Both the position numbers and the translations under genes were made by a program. Shown piece after piece: positions 1 through 10,837 of a stretch of DNA of 64,000 bases (position 1 is the first letter of the stretch; the number at the start of each line of letters is the position of its first letter). Origin of the DNA: Sarocladium kiliense (lineage: Eukaryota > Ascomycota > Sordariomycetes > Hypocreales > Sarocladiaceae); the NCBI GenBank assembly GCA_030734395.1, contig JAUZTG010000042.1, positions 1,240,001 through 1,304,000 on the forward strand. Reading direction: 5' to 3'. The notes below the pieces were generated by a model, which was given only the letters and a program-made list of their open reading frames with translations, was not told where the DNA came from and ran no database searches.

Positions 1-2397
1 TGATTGTGCCTGTTCGTATGTAGGCGGAGCCTCCTCCCCGGCCTGGGCGATTGTGCCGGTACGCCGTGGGGGAACCAACGGCCGGACGACCTGTGGGACC
101 GGAGTAGTTGGGTGAGTTGGCATGTCGGACGTTGCCGGAGCGTTGACACTGTTAGAGCTGCGTCGTTCCGGTACGAGTCCAGCGCTGGATGTCGCTCCGC
201 CACGTCCCATTACACTTCCTCCACGCCCGCCGCGACCTCCTCGACCGAAGGGGCCACCCCTGCCACGACTTCCTACCATATCAGGTTGACGGCCTTGTTG
301 CTCAATGTACTGCTCGGACAGTTGTGTTTCCCTCTGCCTGCGTGCCTCATCTTCACGCTGCCTCTCCTCTTCCTCCTCCTGCAATTGCAAAGCAAGCGCC
401 AGATCCCTGTCTTCTTGTTCATGATCAGGTATGTTCTCCACTTCATTTTCCTCTCCTGTCGCCTTAGCATTCCCTTGTGCATCAGGCATGGTTTCCCAGG
501 TACCACCTTGACTCTCTGCTCGTGTTGCTGTGCTGCCCGATGCAAGGTCACCCGACCGGACTGGTCTATAGTCACCGGTTAAAAATTGCGTTCGTTCACC
601 ATTGACATCCACTAGACTCTCCCAAACAACCTTAGCATGCGTACGGTAGCCTGCATCAGTGACAAGTGAAACCAATTCCTTGGTCTCGGGGTGGCAGTAC
701 AGCGTGCTAAAGTGATCGTTCCTGAAGAAAATCGCGAACGTTCCGGGGCGCATTGACTTCTTTATGACCTCAATACCCCATGGCGTTAGCTGAGTGGCGG
801 ATGTGTCCAAAAATGACTTAATACTTAGGATATCCTGATATAGTTGCTGTTCCTCGGTCGACAGAGCACCGTTGGGACTCATGAGCTTCGACTCCAGCTC
901 TTCCTCTTTGAAGAAGAGGTTCTGAGCATCTTCGTAGGAAGTTGCTTGGCGCTCGAAGGCTTGGTAGACGGGTTCAGACTTCGAGGGGAGCCAACCGTGG
1001 ATCAACGGGATGGAAAAGGTTGCATAAAGACCCATCTCGGCTGTGTTTTCGAAGGTACCAGGTATCAGCTCTCTTCTTTCCGATGCATCGAGATGAGTTA
1101 AGGAGGTGTTTTGATAGGCTTCGACCATGCTAGCTGATGGAACGAAGCGCGGATTCACATTCATGCCCGTGTGCAGACTTTGTAAGAAGCTGTAGAGCTC
1201 GGACACGTCAGGTAAGTCGTCTTCAGATGTCGTCCGTCTTGGAGACATAAGCTCATCAAAGACAGCATCGAGAAGTAAGCTCAGACTGACTTGTTCCCGA
1301 GATCGGAGGATTTGAACGAGCGCTGTATCAGGTATGTTGGCCGGCGTGGTCAATGTAAGAGCGTTGACCAACGCTACCAGTGGGCATGGTCCGTTGGCAT
1401 TCTGGACCAAGATTGGCGATGTCCGCATCTCTCTTCCCATGCTCATGTCTTGCCACTGGATGTTTTTGACTTGATATGTTTCTGTTTTTCCATCGACGGG
1501 CTGTCGGGGAGGCACCCACTTCTTCCGTTCAGCGGGCTTGTCGGGCTTCGGCGTCGATGGCGGCTCTTCGGGATGCGTTGCCTTCTGTCTAGGTGAGCTA
1601 GACGCAGAATCTGTGTCTATCAAATTCCATTCGTCTCCCTCCGTTGCTCTGCTTTTTCCCTTCGCTGTGTCCAGGTCTCCCAGGTCACCCCACACATGCT
1701 GGTCCTCAACAAGCTCTCGGGACATCTCTGTTTTGGGAGGCGCATCCGGGGGTCTGACCGTTATCAATGGCGGTTCGTCATCCCATCCAGACCCATCTTC
1801 AGAGGGTAATGAGACGATAGCAGGGGAGCCTGCAGGTTGTGGCGATGGTCCCTTAGGCTGCGCCCATGGGTCGCTTTCCTCACTTTGAAGGACTATGGGT
1901 GGGGGAGGGTCTCGAGTTGATGTATTGGTTGGTTCATTGTTACTTGGTCCCCAAGGATTGGTACTTGAGTCCTCAATATCAAGTTTGGAGAACGCCTCTG
2001 AAGAAGATCCGGCTTCGACTGGTGATTGCCTTCTCTTTAAGAACGGGTTCGTTTCCGCTCTGTTCCCTCCGGCTCCAGGTCTCAACGCATCCGGGAAGTC
2101 TGATGTCGTCTCAATTCTTGGAAGTTGGGGCGCGTTGCTTTTATTTGAGGTCCATGCGTCCAAGATTTCATCTGGCACTGGTGTACGCGGTACATTGGTA
2201 GCTTGAGGAAGGTCGGGAACATGCCGGGGTCTAGAGTTGCTTGGGGAAGGGTTGTCTGAGCTGCGTCTGGTTCCGACTTCTTCCCAGGCGTTATCAGTCA
2301 TGTTTCCTTCGTACCATGGGTTTTCCGTCGCTCGCGAAGCGGGTCTCGATGCATGAGGGGAGGATGACGACTCCCCAACTGGCTTGCGAGGAATCAT
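1..2397 (-). CDS. MIY1: MINDY-family Lys48-linkage deubiquitinase (partial, runs off left edge)
   Basis: The frame is open without a stop from the ATG at 2397 to base 1 (799 codons, no intron needed), so the C-terminal end lies outside the window. A disordered N-terminus of about 300 residues precedes the MINDY catalytic core. The core carries the nucleophile in NGPCPL (Cys338) after a QNA stretch, and the general base in NDHFS (His562). An Ala/Leu/Glu-rich helix follows (DLALALQLQEEEEE), resembling the ubiquitin-interacting MIU/UIM helices of MINDY-1/2, and then an Arg-Gly-rich tail. The family trims Lys48-linked polyubiquitin chains in the cytosol (established for human MINDY-1/2 and yeast Miy1). 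The start was chosen because an in-frame MIPRK start leads without a break into the conserved WYEGN-type segment. An internal Met at codon 33 is the alternative start. Confidence 0.9.
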   Translation of the reverse strand, partial: MIPRKPVGESSSSPHASRPASRATENPWYEGNMTDNAWEEVGTRRSSDNPSPSNSRPRHVPDLPQATNVPRTPVPDEILDAWTSNKSNAPQLPRIETTSDFPDALRPGAGGNRAETNPFLKRRQSPVEAGSSSEAFSKLDIEDSSTNPWGPSNNEPTNTSTRDPPPPIVLQSEESDPWAQPKGPSPQPAGSPAIVSLPSEDGSGWDDEPPLITVRPPDAPPKTEMSRELVEDQHVWGDLGDLDTAKGKSRATEGDEWNLIDTDSASSSPRQKATHPEEPPSTPKPDKPAERKKWVPPRQPVDGKTETYQVKNIQWQDMSMGREMRTSPILVQNANGPCPLVALVNALTLTTPANIPDTALVQILRSREQVSLSLLLDAVFDELMSPRRTTSEDDLPDVSELYSFLQSLHTGMNVNPRFVPSASMVEAYQNTSLTHLDASERRELIPGTFENTAEMGLYATFSIPLIHGWLPSKSEPVYQAFERQATSYEDAQNLFFKEEELESKLMSPNGALSTEEQQLYQDILSIKSFLDTSATQLTPWGIEVIKKSMRPGTFAIFFRNDHFSTLYCHPETKELVSLVTDAGYRTHAKVVWESLVDVNGERTQFLTGDYRPVRSGDLASGSTATRAESQGGTWETMPDAQGNAKATGEENEVENIPDHEQEDRDLALALQLQEEEEERQREDEARRQRETQLSEQYIEQQGRQPDMVGSRGRGGPFGRGGRGGRGGSVMGRGGATSSAGLVPERRSSNSVNAPATSDMPTHPTTPVPQVVRPLVPPRRTGTIAQAGEEAPPTYEQAQS

Positions 2398-3389
2398 CGC
2401 AAGGTCGGATCGTAGGTATCGTACAGGTAGCAGTTGTCAACGCTCGGAACAATGAAAGGTCTTTAATAAACCTTATGTCGCCGGAGCTTTGACTCCCTGC
2501 CACGCCTCAGGACGTAGTTGGGTAAGCCGCCGCCTCTGCGAGCGTTGTTATAGGTGTTCAGCGAATGCACAGCGCGGGGTCTCGTCAGGTCGTTTGCGGC
2601 GTGATCATGCTGGGAGGCGCAAATTCCAGGCTTCGTCTTCCGATTATCTGTGCGGCAGTCGTATGGTAGAGGAGAACCAAAGCAGGATGCGAGACAGTGG
2701 AGGTGGGCGTTTGTAGATCAGGCAACCAGTTGAGGTTCAGCGACACCAGGTGCCCGTGTCCGTTGTACCTTGGCGCCCTCAGGAACGTCACTGTCGTCAC
2801 TGTGGCTGCTGCTGGTTAGTGGGGGGTGAAGTGTGGCGGTGACCTCTGCGCCGCAAAGAGTTGTATTGGCCAAGGCTCACTGGCATAGGAACCAAGCCCG
2901 TAAACGTGATAACAAAGAAGCTTCACATGACCTCCTGATCCTAGTGCTGGATATGAATTTGCTGCCGAAGAGCGGATTCGGGATCGCAAGGCTTGAGAGA
3001 AGGACAAGTAGCTTTCACAAGCTCACTGTAATGCTTTCGCATTACGCCACGCGTAAGCGAGCTGGACGCGTCAGTCCTGCACCGAGCCACGAACTCCATT
3101 GGAATAGCATCCTGCCATAAGTTCTGTTGTGCAATGCGGATTTGCGAGAGTGCTCAAAATGATTATTTTCATGGCCGGGAATGCAAAGTGGCCCTTGAGA
3201 TATGCTGCTGCTAGCTTCCTCTTCGCTGATGCAAGAACCATGGATATTTGCCACAAAAGAACGCCCAGTCCCATCCATCTCGAGATCGTCGCGCGATCTC
3301 AAATCTTACAACAGGGAATAATAAATCAACTCCATGATTCCGACACATCCTCCGGCTCCTGGTTCAATGTCCTCAAACAATCATGCTCA
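2398..3389. other. intergenic, MINDY promoter side
   Basis: This stretch lies between the MINDY start and the HLJ1 stop, both on the minus strand. It should hold the MINDY promoter and the HLJ1 3' region. I see no conserved coding segment, RNA gene or repeat in it. Confidence 0.6.
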
Positions 3390-4521
3390 TCATCTGCCTA
3401 CCCCCAGTGTCTGTAGCCGCTCACATGAGGGCATTCTGTATGCGTTCGCTTCGGCCATCTTCTCCGTATCCTGGTAGAACCAACCACTGGCTGCCTCTCT
3501 CATCCTCTGCTTCCGCATGAGTTCGTTGTCGCACTCGTTTCGTAGGTGGCGGACGAGGTTGACCTCTGCCTTGCGATCCAGCGAGGTAAGCTTGGATTTG
3601 CTCCACGAGGCGATATCGGCTGGGTTGACGAAGTACGGGACGTTGAGGTTGGGCGTGGTCCGTCCTTCAGTGAACGGCGCAAGAGGATTGTCGTAGACCA
3701 TACGTGGTGTTGCTGGTGTCGAATCGCTGCCGCCGCTGAAAAGACTCGTGATCATTGGCAAGACGAAGAAAAGCAGGATGGGCAGAAGGCCAATCAAGTT
3801 TTGAAAGCCGCCCTGCTCCTGTTGTTGACCCTGTGGTGCTTCTCTTGGCCGTCTCCGTGGTCGCGCTCCGCCAAACTGATGCACACGAATGCCCGGCCCG
3901 CCGCCGAAGTTGAAAACGAATTGCGGCCCTGTGTCGAAAGCTGTGGCAGAGTTAGCATTCAGTCGCGATCTTGGCTCACAGGCTTCACGACTCACCTCCA
4001 AAAGGACCGCCGCCGAAACCGCCTCCTCCTCCGCCGAAAAACCTGGCGAACATCTCTTCCGGGCTCATCTGCTCCTCTCCCCATCCACCTCCACCACCTC
4101 CCATACCCCCGGAGGCTTGCCGTGATGCGAAGCCAGAGAATGGGTTCTGTGCTTGCGCGCTGGCAAACCTGCTGTCGGGGTCCGTGCCGAACCTGTCGAA
4201 CTTGTCTCTTTTCTCCTTGTCTCCTAATACGCCAAAAGCACGGCTGACCATCTTGAAAGCTTCATCGGCATGTTGATGACCATTCTTATCGGGATGCGTC
4301 AAAAGAGACTGTTTGCGATACGCCTTTTTTATCTCGGAATCGGAGCACGTCTTTTCTAGGACAAGGATTTCGTAGAATGCAGTGGGATTGCATTTTCGAA
4401 TACGGGTGACCGCAGCTTCTTGCTCAGGTGTGAATGTGCGTTGTTGGTTACCCTGCTTGTGATCGCGGGACTGAGCAGAGCCACCACCAGTGTCAGCGCC
4501 GGACGCTGTGGCACTGGGCAT
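3390..4521 (-). CDS. HLJ1: ER membrane J-domain co-chaperone (Hlj1/DNAJB12 type, DUF1977)
   Basis: Two exons (4521-3996 and 3940-3390) give 358 residues. The intron 3995-3941 begins GTGAGT and ends CACAG. The J domain spans about residues 48-112 with HPD at 76-78, followed by a Gly/Phe-rich linker. A single hydrophobic segment (about 224-244) and a C-terminal DUF1977 region follow, containing the VPYFVNP and LRNECDNE motifs. This order (J domain, G/F linker, one TM, DUF1977) is that of tail-anchored ER J-proteins. These recruit cytosolic Hsp70 to the ER surface for ER-associated degradation of membrane proteins (known for Hlj1 and DNAJB12/14). It is divergent from RSM19, sharing a 988-bp intergenic region. 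Confidence 0.92.
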
Positions 4522-5509
4522 CGGAAGAGAGACCGCTGACGTCCGTTAGTATTGGATTTCGGCCTTTCTAAATGCGTCCGTGATAAAATTCCGTAGGCGT
4601 TCCCGATAATAACACCTGAATCGTGTATCAAGAGAAGGTCCTGACGTTTGTGTGGAAGCAACGCAGAGGACTTGATCCAGGGGAGGAGGGGCGGATGCGA
4701 CGATAAAGAAGCGGGCGACGTTCAGCAAAGGTTTCAAATGATGACTCGGGTTCGCATGTCGACTTGAGCAGCGAGCGAAAGTGGCCTGGCGTCGATGCTG
4801 TCGATAGATTGACGGATCAGCAGCAGATACAGATCAGAGGTAGGGTGAGCCGGGTCTGGTGTCCTCTATCAACTGCGTGTGGCCACCTCGTCTTTGTTGG
4901 CTCCAGCTGTAGCGACGGCGGAGTTTGGGGCAGATCCTTGCTCACCCCATTGGCCCCACGTGATGAGCGGTGCACTACCCTGGAGCCGAGTCATTTCCCT
5001 TTTCTCGGCTCTTTTTGAAGAAGTGTACGTATGTCAGGTAATGAACAGTTTGTTCTCTCCTGTTGCTTAGAATGTGCGAAATGTGGTTGTATTCTTGCGG
5101 ACACCGCTGGGTTGTGATGGTTGCTCGACAATGTTACAAGCGACAGTCACGAAGTGCCATTCAGGATCAACCCAATCGTAAGTTTCAATTTCTCACAACT
5201 CAGCTCCAGGGTTCCACGGAAGTCCTACCGGCTGGCAGTCTTATTCATGACACGATACATCACTGAGTACCAGACCAAGGAGTGTCGGATTATAGACCAT
5301 TTTGTACCTGCTGATCTCGTCCACACGCGCCTAATGTGGGTTGATCTCAAGTGACAGCTGGAGCTGGGGGAAGGGCAAGGGAAGGTAGGCGCGACGCATA
5401 GTGGGGCATCTGCACGGAAAAATAGTTCTCCCACTGTGTGATTGTTGTAGGGACCTTTCTATGCTGGGATGGCTAGACTTGACTTGTTTAACGACATGCG
5501 CCTGTCACA
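4522..5509. other. divergent promoter region HLJ1 / RSM19
   Basis: Shared upstream region of two genes transcribed away from each other. Short open frames here are not conserved-looking. No RNA gene or repeat was recognised. Confidence 0.6.
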
Positions 5510-5976
5510 ATGCAACCAACACGGCTTCTCTTGAAGCGCTCTGTGTGGAAAGGTAAGTCGCCCTTCAGAATACTGAAATGATCTGTCTTAACAATTCGCA
5601 CAGGGCCCCATCTTGTCCCGTAAGCTCTCCAGCTCCAATCTCCAAGCCCGAACCAAATCGAAAGACCTCCTCCTAACAGCAGCTTCGCGCGATCATAGGC
5701 TTCCCATTGTCTGGCCCAAGGGACCGCAAGACAAGGTTCCTCCCGTCAGAACACAGGCTCGCTCTGCGACAATCTTGCCTAACTTCGTCGGCCTGACCTT
5801 CGAAATTCACAATGGCAAAGACTACGTGCCGATCACGGTGACAGAGGACATGGTTGGTCACAAACTTGGAGAATTCTCACCGTAAGAACGATTCTGCTTG
5901 ATAAAAAGAATAAACGAGAGTTCTACTAACGTACCGCTCTAGGACGAGGAAACCACACATCTGGGACAAGAAGTAA
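5510..5976 (+). CDS. RSM19: mitochondrial small-subunit ribosomal protein uS19m, four exons including a 16-nt microexon
   Basis: The exons 5510-5552, 5604-5619, 5699-5881 and 5943-5976 give a 91-residue protein. It starts MQPTRLLLKRSVWKGPHLVP and ends GEFSPTRKPHIWDKK. The central block (RSATILPNFVGL, IHNGKDYVPI, EDMVGHKLGEF) is the S19 signature that sits in the head of the 30S-type subunit. Without exon 2 or intron 2 the frame breaks: reading through hits a stop right after the HLVP codons. Intron 2 (5620-5698) begins GTAAGC, has a CTAAC branch-like site and ends CATAG. It restores the family sequence VPLPI. The total length matches fungal and yeast mitochondrial S19 proteins (about 90 aa). 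Only a 285-bp convergent gap separates it from TAF10. Confidence 0.9.
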
Positions 5977-6261
5977 TAAGGGTGAGACTTCGGGATACGA
6001 TGTGGCATATAAAGGCGCAATGAACCTGTAAAATACTGTATTTCACCTTGGCATGCGAATTGTACGAGGATGGGAATTGAAATCATGATATATTCTTGGT
6101 CGATCAAATGGATCGAGGATGTCTCTGGAGAGTCGTGATCCCGAACGCCGTGACATCATGAGAAGTAGTCAACGCCTCTATCAACGCCTTTACGCCAACA
6201 TGACCCAAATGGAATGCGACACCATCTGACCATACGAGAAGTCATGCACTGGGCGGGTCCC

Positions 6262-6927
6262 TCAGCGATAGAACTCGCTTCGCTTTACGTTCACGCCATA
6301 CTCCCCAACTGCCATGCCGAGATCTTCCATCGTAAGAACTGTCCGATTTTGACTTCCTCCCTGACCACCGCCTCCATATCCAGGCCTCTGAATGCCCAAG
6401 GCCGCGCCCTTACCCTGGTCTTTCGTTCCTGGCTGGCCGGCTTGCTGACCGGCCACTGGGAAGCCCGCGGCAGCACCGAGGGAGCCCATGGGATTGTTTG
6501 CGTTGGTGTTGTTCGCGCGGATTCGACTGTATTGATAGGCATCCGCGGCGATATCGGCGATGAACTTTTGCGTAGCTAAAGCAAGGAGGCGCGCCAGGCG
6601 AGGGTCGGTTTGCGGCGGCGGCGGAAGACCAGCTTTCGTCATGTAGAAATGCGTAACCGCGTCGGGGATCTGGAACACAGACTCGCATGAGCCAAGTTGC
6701 ACGGCAACTATAGTACTTTGGTCTTGGAAAGAACATACCACGGGTGCATAGTCATCGATTTTATGAAGAAACTCTCGCAGTGAGGTATCCTTGCGCGATG
6801 GCATCTTCGGTTCCGGTGCTGGCGCCTCGCTGCCTTCAGGCGCCATCTCTGGAAGCGCCGCTTGCGCCTGTTGGGCTTGCGGCGCGGGAGCCTGCTGCTC
6901 AGTAGTTTCAGGCGCTTCACTGGCCAT
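6262..6927 (-). CDS. TAF10: TFIID/SAGA subunit TAF10
   Basis: The exons 6927-6739 and 6669-6262 give 198 residues. An Ala/Pro/Gln-rich N-terminus precedes the histone-fold segment: LREFLHKIDDYAPV, then IPDAVTHFYMTKAG, LARLLALATQKFIADIA and AYQYSRIR. This is the TAF10 pattern. A Gly/Gln-rich insert precedes the final helix (LTMEDLGMAVGEYGVN). TAF10 pairs with TAF3, TAF8 or SPT7 in TFIID and SAGA. The intron 6738-6670 (GTATGT to TTCCAG, 69 nt) has no stop and is a multiple of three, so a retained-intron form would stay in frame. The spliced form joins the histone-fold helices correctly. The start at 6927 was preferred over an in-frame start 41 codons upstream, whose sequence is not family-like. 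Confidence 0.93.
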   Translation of the reverse strand: MASEAPETTEQQAPAPQAQQAQAALPEMAPEGSEAPAPEPKMPSRKDTSLREFLHKIDDYAPVVCSFQDQSTIVAVQLGSCESVFQIPDAVTHFYMTKAGLPPPPQTDPRLARLLALATQKFIADIAADAYQYSRIRANNTNANNPMGSLGAAAGFPVAGQQAGQPGTKDQGKGAALGIQRPGYGGGGQGGSQNRTVLTMEDLGMAVGEYGVNVKRSEFYR

Positions 6928-7527
6928 GCTGGAGATGTTCGTGGGTAATCGGGGATGGGATGTTAAAGCTGTCTGATGGTTACGGTCCGATGCTAGATGG
7001 CTCCGAGCACGATTAGAGGTCACGTGACTGATTGGTCGTGGGATGACCAAAATCGATGTGAGTGAATCGCGTTGTCGTTCGGTGGACTAGTATCCCCGAA
7101 AGTTGCAATGCGAATATTAGGGATCAGAATTTTAATTATGCATGATTTGTGCAAGTAAGATGCGGAAAGCTTCAATGGTGACTGTGTTGAGGTTGCAGGT
7201 GGTGTGTTTCCTTGTATTATGAACTCGACAGTGTGTCGCATGACCAGTTGGTCGGTGACAGCTGCATCTATTTGCTAATAGTGATAAACCTGAGGGAACT
7301 AGACATTGATTCCTCTTGCATCGACCTTGACGCCGCATCATTCATACAATTTTCAGTTGGTTCCCAAATCCACCGGGTGTACCTGCTGAAGCTTCCCCAG
7401 TGCAGCCTTACCTGATGTAGAGCTGCGGGCTCGAGAAGTGAGTTGAGGCTGAAGCAGTTCTTCTGCATGCCTTTATAATTGTGTCCACGAAACACCCTGT
7501 TTTTTGTCGTAGGGAGATGGTCCGTAT
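6928..7527. other. intergenic TAF10 promoter / ERD2 3' side
   Basis: The region is fairly AT-rich near 7080-7220. I see no gene, tRNA or repeat in it. Confidence 0.55.
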
Positions 7528-8332
7528 TTAGACAGGCAGCTTGAACTTTTTGCCCTTGAGGACCTTGGTGTAGTAGACGTAAAAGAAGTCGCTGTACAGA
7601 ACAGTCTGAATGATTCCAGCGACGACCGCCTGCCAGTCCAGAGTTTTGTTAGGCTCGGTGAAGTGCCTGTAAACCCAGTTGGGGATGTAGAGCGCCCGGT
7701 AGCTTCCCAACGCGAACAGATAGTGTGTGGTAATAGTCTCGGCCTCGCCAGTCCTTTGAAGCATAAAGAGCTGGGGCAAGATAGCGACGGACTCCAGCCA
7801 GATGGAGAACGCCCAGAAGATCTCGGAGATGGTGTAGTTGACAGGGAAGAGGATGGCGAGGACAGCAGCACCACCGAGGAGGTACTGAACACGGAAAGTG
7901 TCGACGTTAGGGTCGTTTGTGGGTTTGTATGCGTTGGTCATGAGGTAGATAATGTAGCCTTGCGAGCCGATAAACATGATCTTGAAGACCAGGTTGTACA
8001 AGCTGTGAGTCGAAAACAAGTCTGGTCGAAGGTCAGAAGAGTTGCTGCAGGCGGCATACCAGGCATGGGAGACGAACCAAGGTATCTTGTCACGTACACC
8101 AGCAGGTACAAGACTTGTGATTTGAAAGAAATACCTGAACAGCTCTACTCGAGGGTTAGTTCAGTCGCTCGTTGATGGTTACCCGGAGCGACATACGTTG
8201 AGCTGTGTCATCTTGTGAAGCAGAATAAGGATACTCGCGAGATGCGCGAGATCCGCTGAGCCATAATCAGTCTCATATAAAATGGAGGATATTTGTTCTG
8301 ACCCTACCTGCGACGCGAAAGATATTCAACAT
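7528..8332 (-). CDS. ERD2: ER lumen protein-retaining (K/HDEL) receptor
   Basis: The four exons 8332-8308, 8255-8197, 8144-8078 and 8021-7528 give 214 residues, matching the family length. The protein starts MLNIFRVAADLAHLAS, then CSGISFKSQVLY, VTRYLD, LESVAILPQLFML and TGEAETITTHYLF. It ends with the Lys-rich tail KVLKGKKFKLPV. These are hallmark segments of the seven-TM KDEL receptor, which retrieves escaped ER chaperones from the Golgi by COPI. Introns start GTAGGG, GTATGT and GTTCGT. The last donor is weak, but the join restores RYLDLF. The first exon codes for only eight residues and part of the ninth. Confidence 0.94.
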
Positions 8333-9492
8333 TGTCGTTATCCCGTCAGCGGAGCTAGCTGGGAAGCTCGGGGTTGGTGCGATAAGATTGCCACGCGGCT
8401 GCCGCTGGTCTGGTCGCCTGGAATGGTCCTCAAAACTCCTTTCGACGAGCTCAACTGTCGATATGACGATATGGGGATCACGTAGAAGAGAGCGTTGTGC
8501 AAAGCAATTGTCGAGGGTGGAGAGCTGGTAGTTGGACGGAAGCTGTTGGTGGTAAAAAGGACACGACGCGACTCGACGCTAATTGGGTGAGCGGCGTTCC
8601 CCTGACAGTACCCATAGAGCTCAAGGGATCCCGTTACTCCCTGCAGCGCTATGCCGCAAACGGATGGCAAATCACGTGATAGCTCTGGATGGAAGAGCAA
8701 CCCTTGACCATCTGTTGCTCCTTAGGCTATCGGTTGGCCAGGGCCTCCAGCTTAACTAATCATAGGTAAGTTCATCTGTTGGGCTATTCTTCGGGAAACA
8801 AAATCTTATTTCCGAAACATTTGCTGAGCATAAAAAAGCGTACCCTCAGCCTCAAGCTCGACATCGCTAGAAGCATCCTTCAAGTGTGGCTTAGCCAACC
8901 ATCAGCCACTTTTAGCGCCGTCAAATGCTCGTGGCGCGAGGGTCTGCTGTTCCACACCTTTCCACACTGAAGATGACGTAGTCATTCGTTACCTAAGTCG
9001 ACCCAGTACTCGTACTCGTCCACATTACAAAGCATCCCATCCCCACGCTTCACACCCAGTGGCCAGTCTTCGCGTTCGGCTATAGCCCGCATCTCTCGCC
9101 TAAGCGCCTGCTTAGTGCTGGATTCCTCATTCTATTACCAGCCTCAGGTCAGCCTGGTCAGCAAGGAGCTTAAGTGGGGTTCGTCAACCGTTCCGCAGCG
9201 ATGATCGCCTGTCCTCCGCATCTCGCCTCCTCCGAATATATATCTTTGTCTTCGACCCCTGCTCGATCTTCAACTGAAATAATCTGATCAACCCTTCTGT
9301 AACCTCACATCAGTCACTTTATCGATACTGCAAAATCTCTACACACGAGATCATACCGCGCACGCGCACACAACAGTTCTCTCAGCAGGTCTCACTATCG
9401 GACTTGCATTTGTAATCAACATCGACAGCTATTCGTACAACACATCCCGAAGACAGGAGTCGGTAATTGGCGCAGCTCAAGAGATACCAACT
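8333..9492. other. divergent promoter region ERD2 / WLM protease
   Basis: About 1.16 kb upstream of two genes transcribed away from each other. The part from 8980 to 9480 is pyrimidine/CA-rich, typical of a fungal 5' leader for the gene starting at 9493. No other feature was recognised. Confidence 0.6.
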
Positions 9493-10578
9493 ATGGCCGA
9501 CTTTCAGTCGCCATCCGAAGGCGCATGCCTTACAATTCGCGTCACTCATCGCAAGAACAACTTCGATTTCCATTTCGACGAAGATGCCACTGTCACGGAC
9601 CTTCTCGATGAAATCGAGGCTAGCTTGGATATTCCGATCTCAAACCAGAAGATCCTTGTTCCGAAAGGGCCACTTTTGAAAGCCCCTTTGAAGGAACCGG
9701 ATATGTCTCTCCAGACTTTACAAGGAAAGACCCTCACTCTGATGGGATGTCCGGCAGCTGAGGTCCAGGCGGTCCAGAACATGGCGGACAGGGTTGCTAA
9801 GAGAAACGCGGCACGTTTGGCACAGAGGACAAAGGCGAAATTGTTCCCTCAAAGAAATCAAGCAAGATCAGCCGACGATACAAAGTACACCTTTCTCCAA
9901 GTCCGTCCGCTTCAAGGTCTCCCGCATCCAGAGCGCAGCGAGAAGCTGCTTCTGAAGCTGAAAGAGGATCCCGGTATTCGGGCTGCAATGCGGAAGCACA
10001 AGTTCACCGTCGCTTTACTCACCGAGATGGAACCTCTTTCGAACACACAGACGTCCCACGAAGGAACGAGTCGCTTGCTGGGTTTGAACCGAAACCAGGG
10101 CGAGGCGATCGAGCTTCGATTACGCACTGATGCTCATGATGGGTACCGCGGCTACAAGACCATCCGAAATACTCTTTGTCATGAGCTGGCGCATAACGTT
10201 CATGGGCCCCATGACCGCCAGTTCTGGGACCTATGCCACCAAATCGAACGAGAAGTGCAGGCGGCCGACTGGAAGCACGGCGGAAACACAATCGGCGAGT
10301 CATCACGATACACTACCTCTGGAGCTGCCGAAGAGGAGGAAGAAGGGGATTACGAAGATCATGGAGGTTGGACAGGAGGTGAATTCGTTCTGGGCGGAGA
10401 TCAGGCTGGTGCGTCTGCAGGCATGAGTCGACGGGAGATTCTTGCCCAAGCGGCACAAGAGCGGCAAAGGAGGGAGACTGGTGCTGAAAGGAAGGCTTGT
10501 GATGCTGCTGAGAAGGGCTGGCGGCCTTGCCAGCGCCCCCAACGCAGCGATGGTTCACGGACCCCGCCTAAGGAGTGA
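9493..10578 (+). CDS. ubiquitin-like domain plus WLM metalloprotease
   Basis: Intronless, 361 residues. An N-terminal ubiquitin-like fold covers about residues 12-85. It is followed by a WLM (Wss1p-like) domain with the zinc motif HELAH (230-234) and a third histidine at 240, i.e. HExxH-x5-H. A Glu-rich stretch and an Arg/Lys-rich tail follow. WLM proteases of the Wss1/SPRTN group cleave DNA-protein crosslinks. The version with an N-terminal UBL is a separate fungal/plant subgroup that acts on ubiquitin/SUMO-linked substrates and Cdc48 (family knowledge). The start is the first ATG before the UBL. The C-terminal 60 residues are low-complexity and their exact end could be altered by an unseen intron. 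Confidence 0.85.
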   Translation: MADFQSPSEGACLTIRVTHRKNNFDFHFDEDATVTDLLDEIEASLDIPISNQKILVPKGPLLKAPLKEPDMSLQTLQGKTLTLMGCPAAEVQAVQNMADRVAKRNAARLAQRTKAKLFPQRNQARSADDTKYTFLQVRPLQGLPHPERSEKLLLKLKEDPGIRAAMRKHKFTVALLTEMEPLSNTQTSHEGTSRLLGLNRNQGEAIELRLRTDAHDGYRGYKTIRNTLCHELAHNVHGPHDRQFWDLCHQIEREVQAADWKHGGNTIGESSRYTTSGAAEEEEEGDYEDHGGWTGGEFVLGGDQAGASAGMSRREILAQAAQERQRRETGAERKACDAAEKGWRPCQRPQRSDGSRTPPKE

Positions 10579-10837
10579 CAGGGTTCGTGATTCTGGTCTG
10601 CGAACAATGAATTTCAGCATGGCGTGTCCGAAATAAGCATTGACACCGGCATTTGCCGGTTAGCATGGAAAGGTGCATAGCGTTGGCGTTGTGTGGATTC
10701 ATTAGTCAAAGAATAATATCTGGACCTAGTTCATACTTGATCTTATCATTTCAAGAACTCTTCTCATGGTACAACTTTCAATTTTGTGTGCATATCTGCT
10801 CCTTAATCTTGACACACATCGTAGCTGAGCATGACCC

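Noticed and set aside
4..2206. Several plus-strand frames in the first 2.2 kb
   Set aside because: All are antisense to the uninterrupted MINDY frame, which has the catalytic Cys and His motifs.
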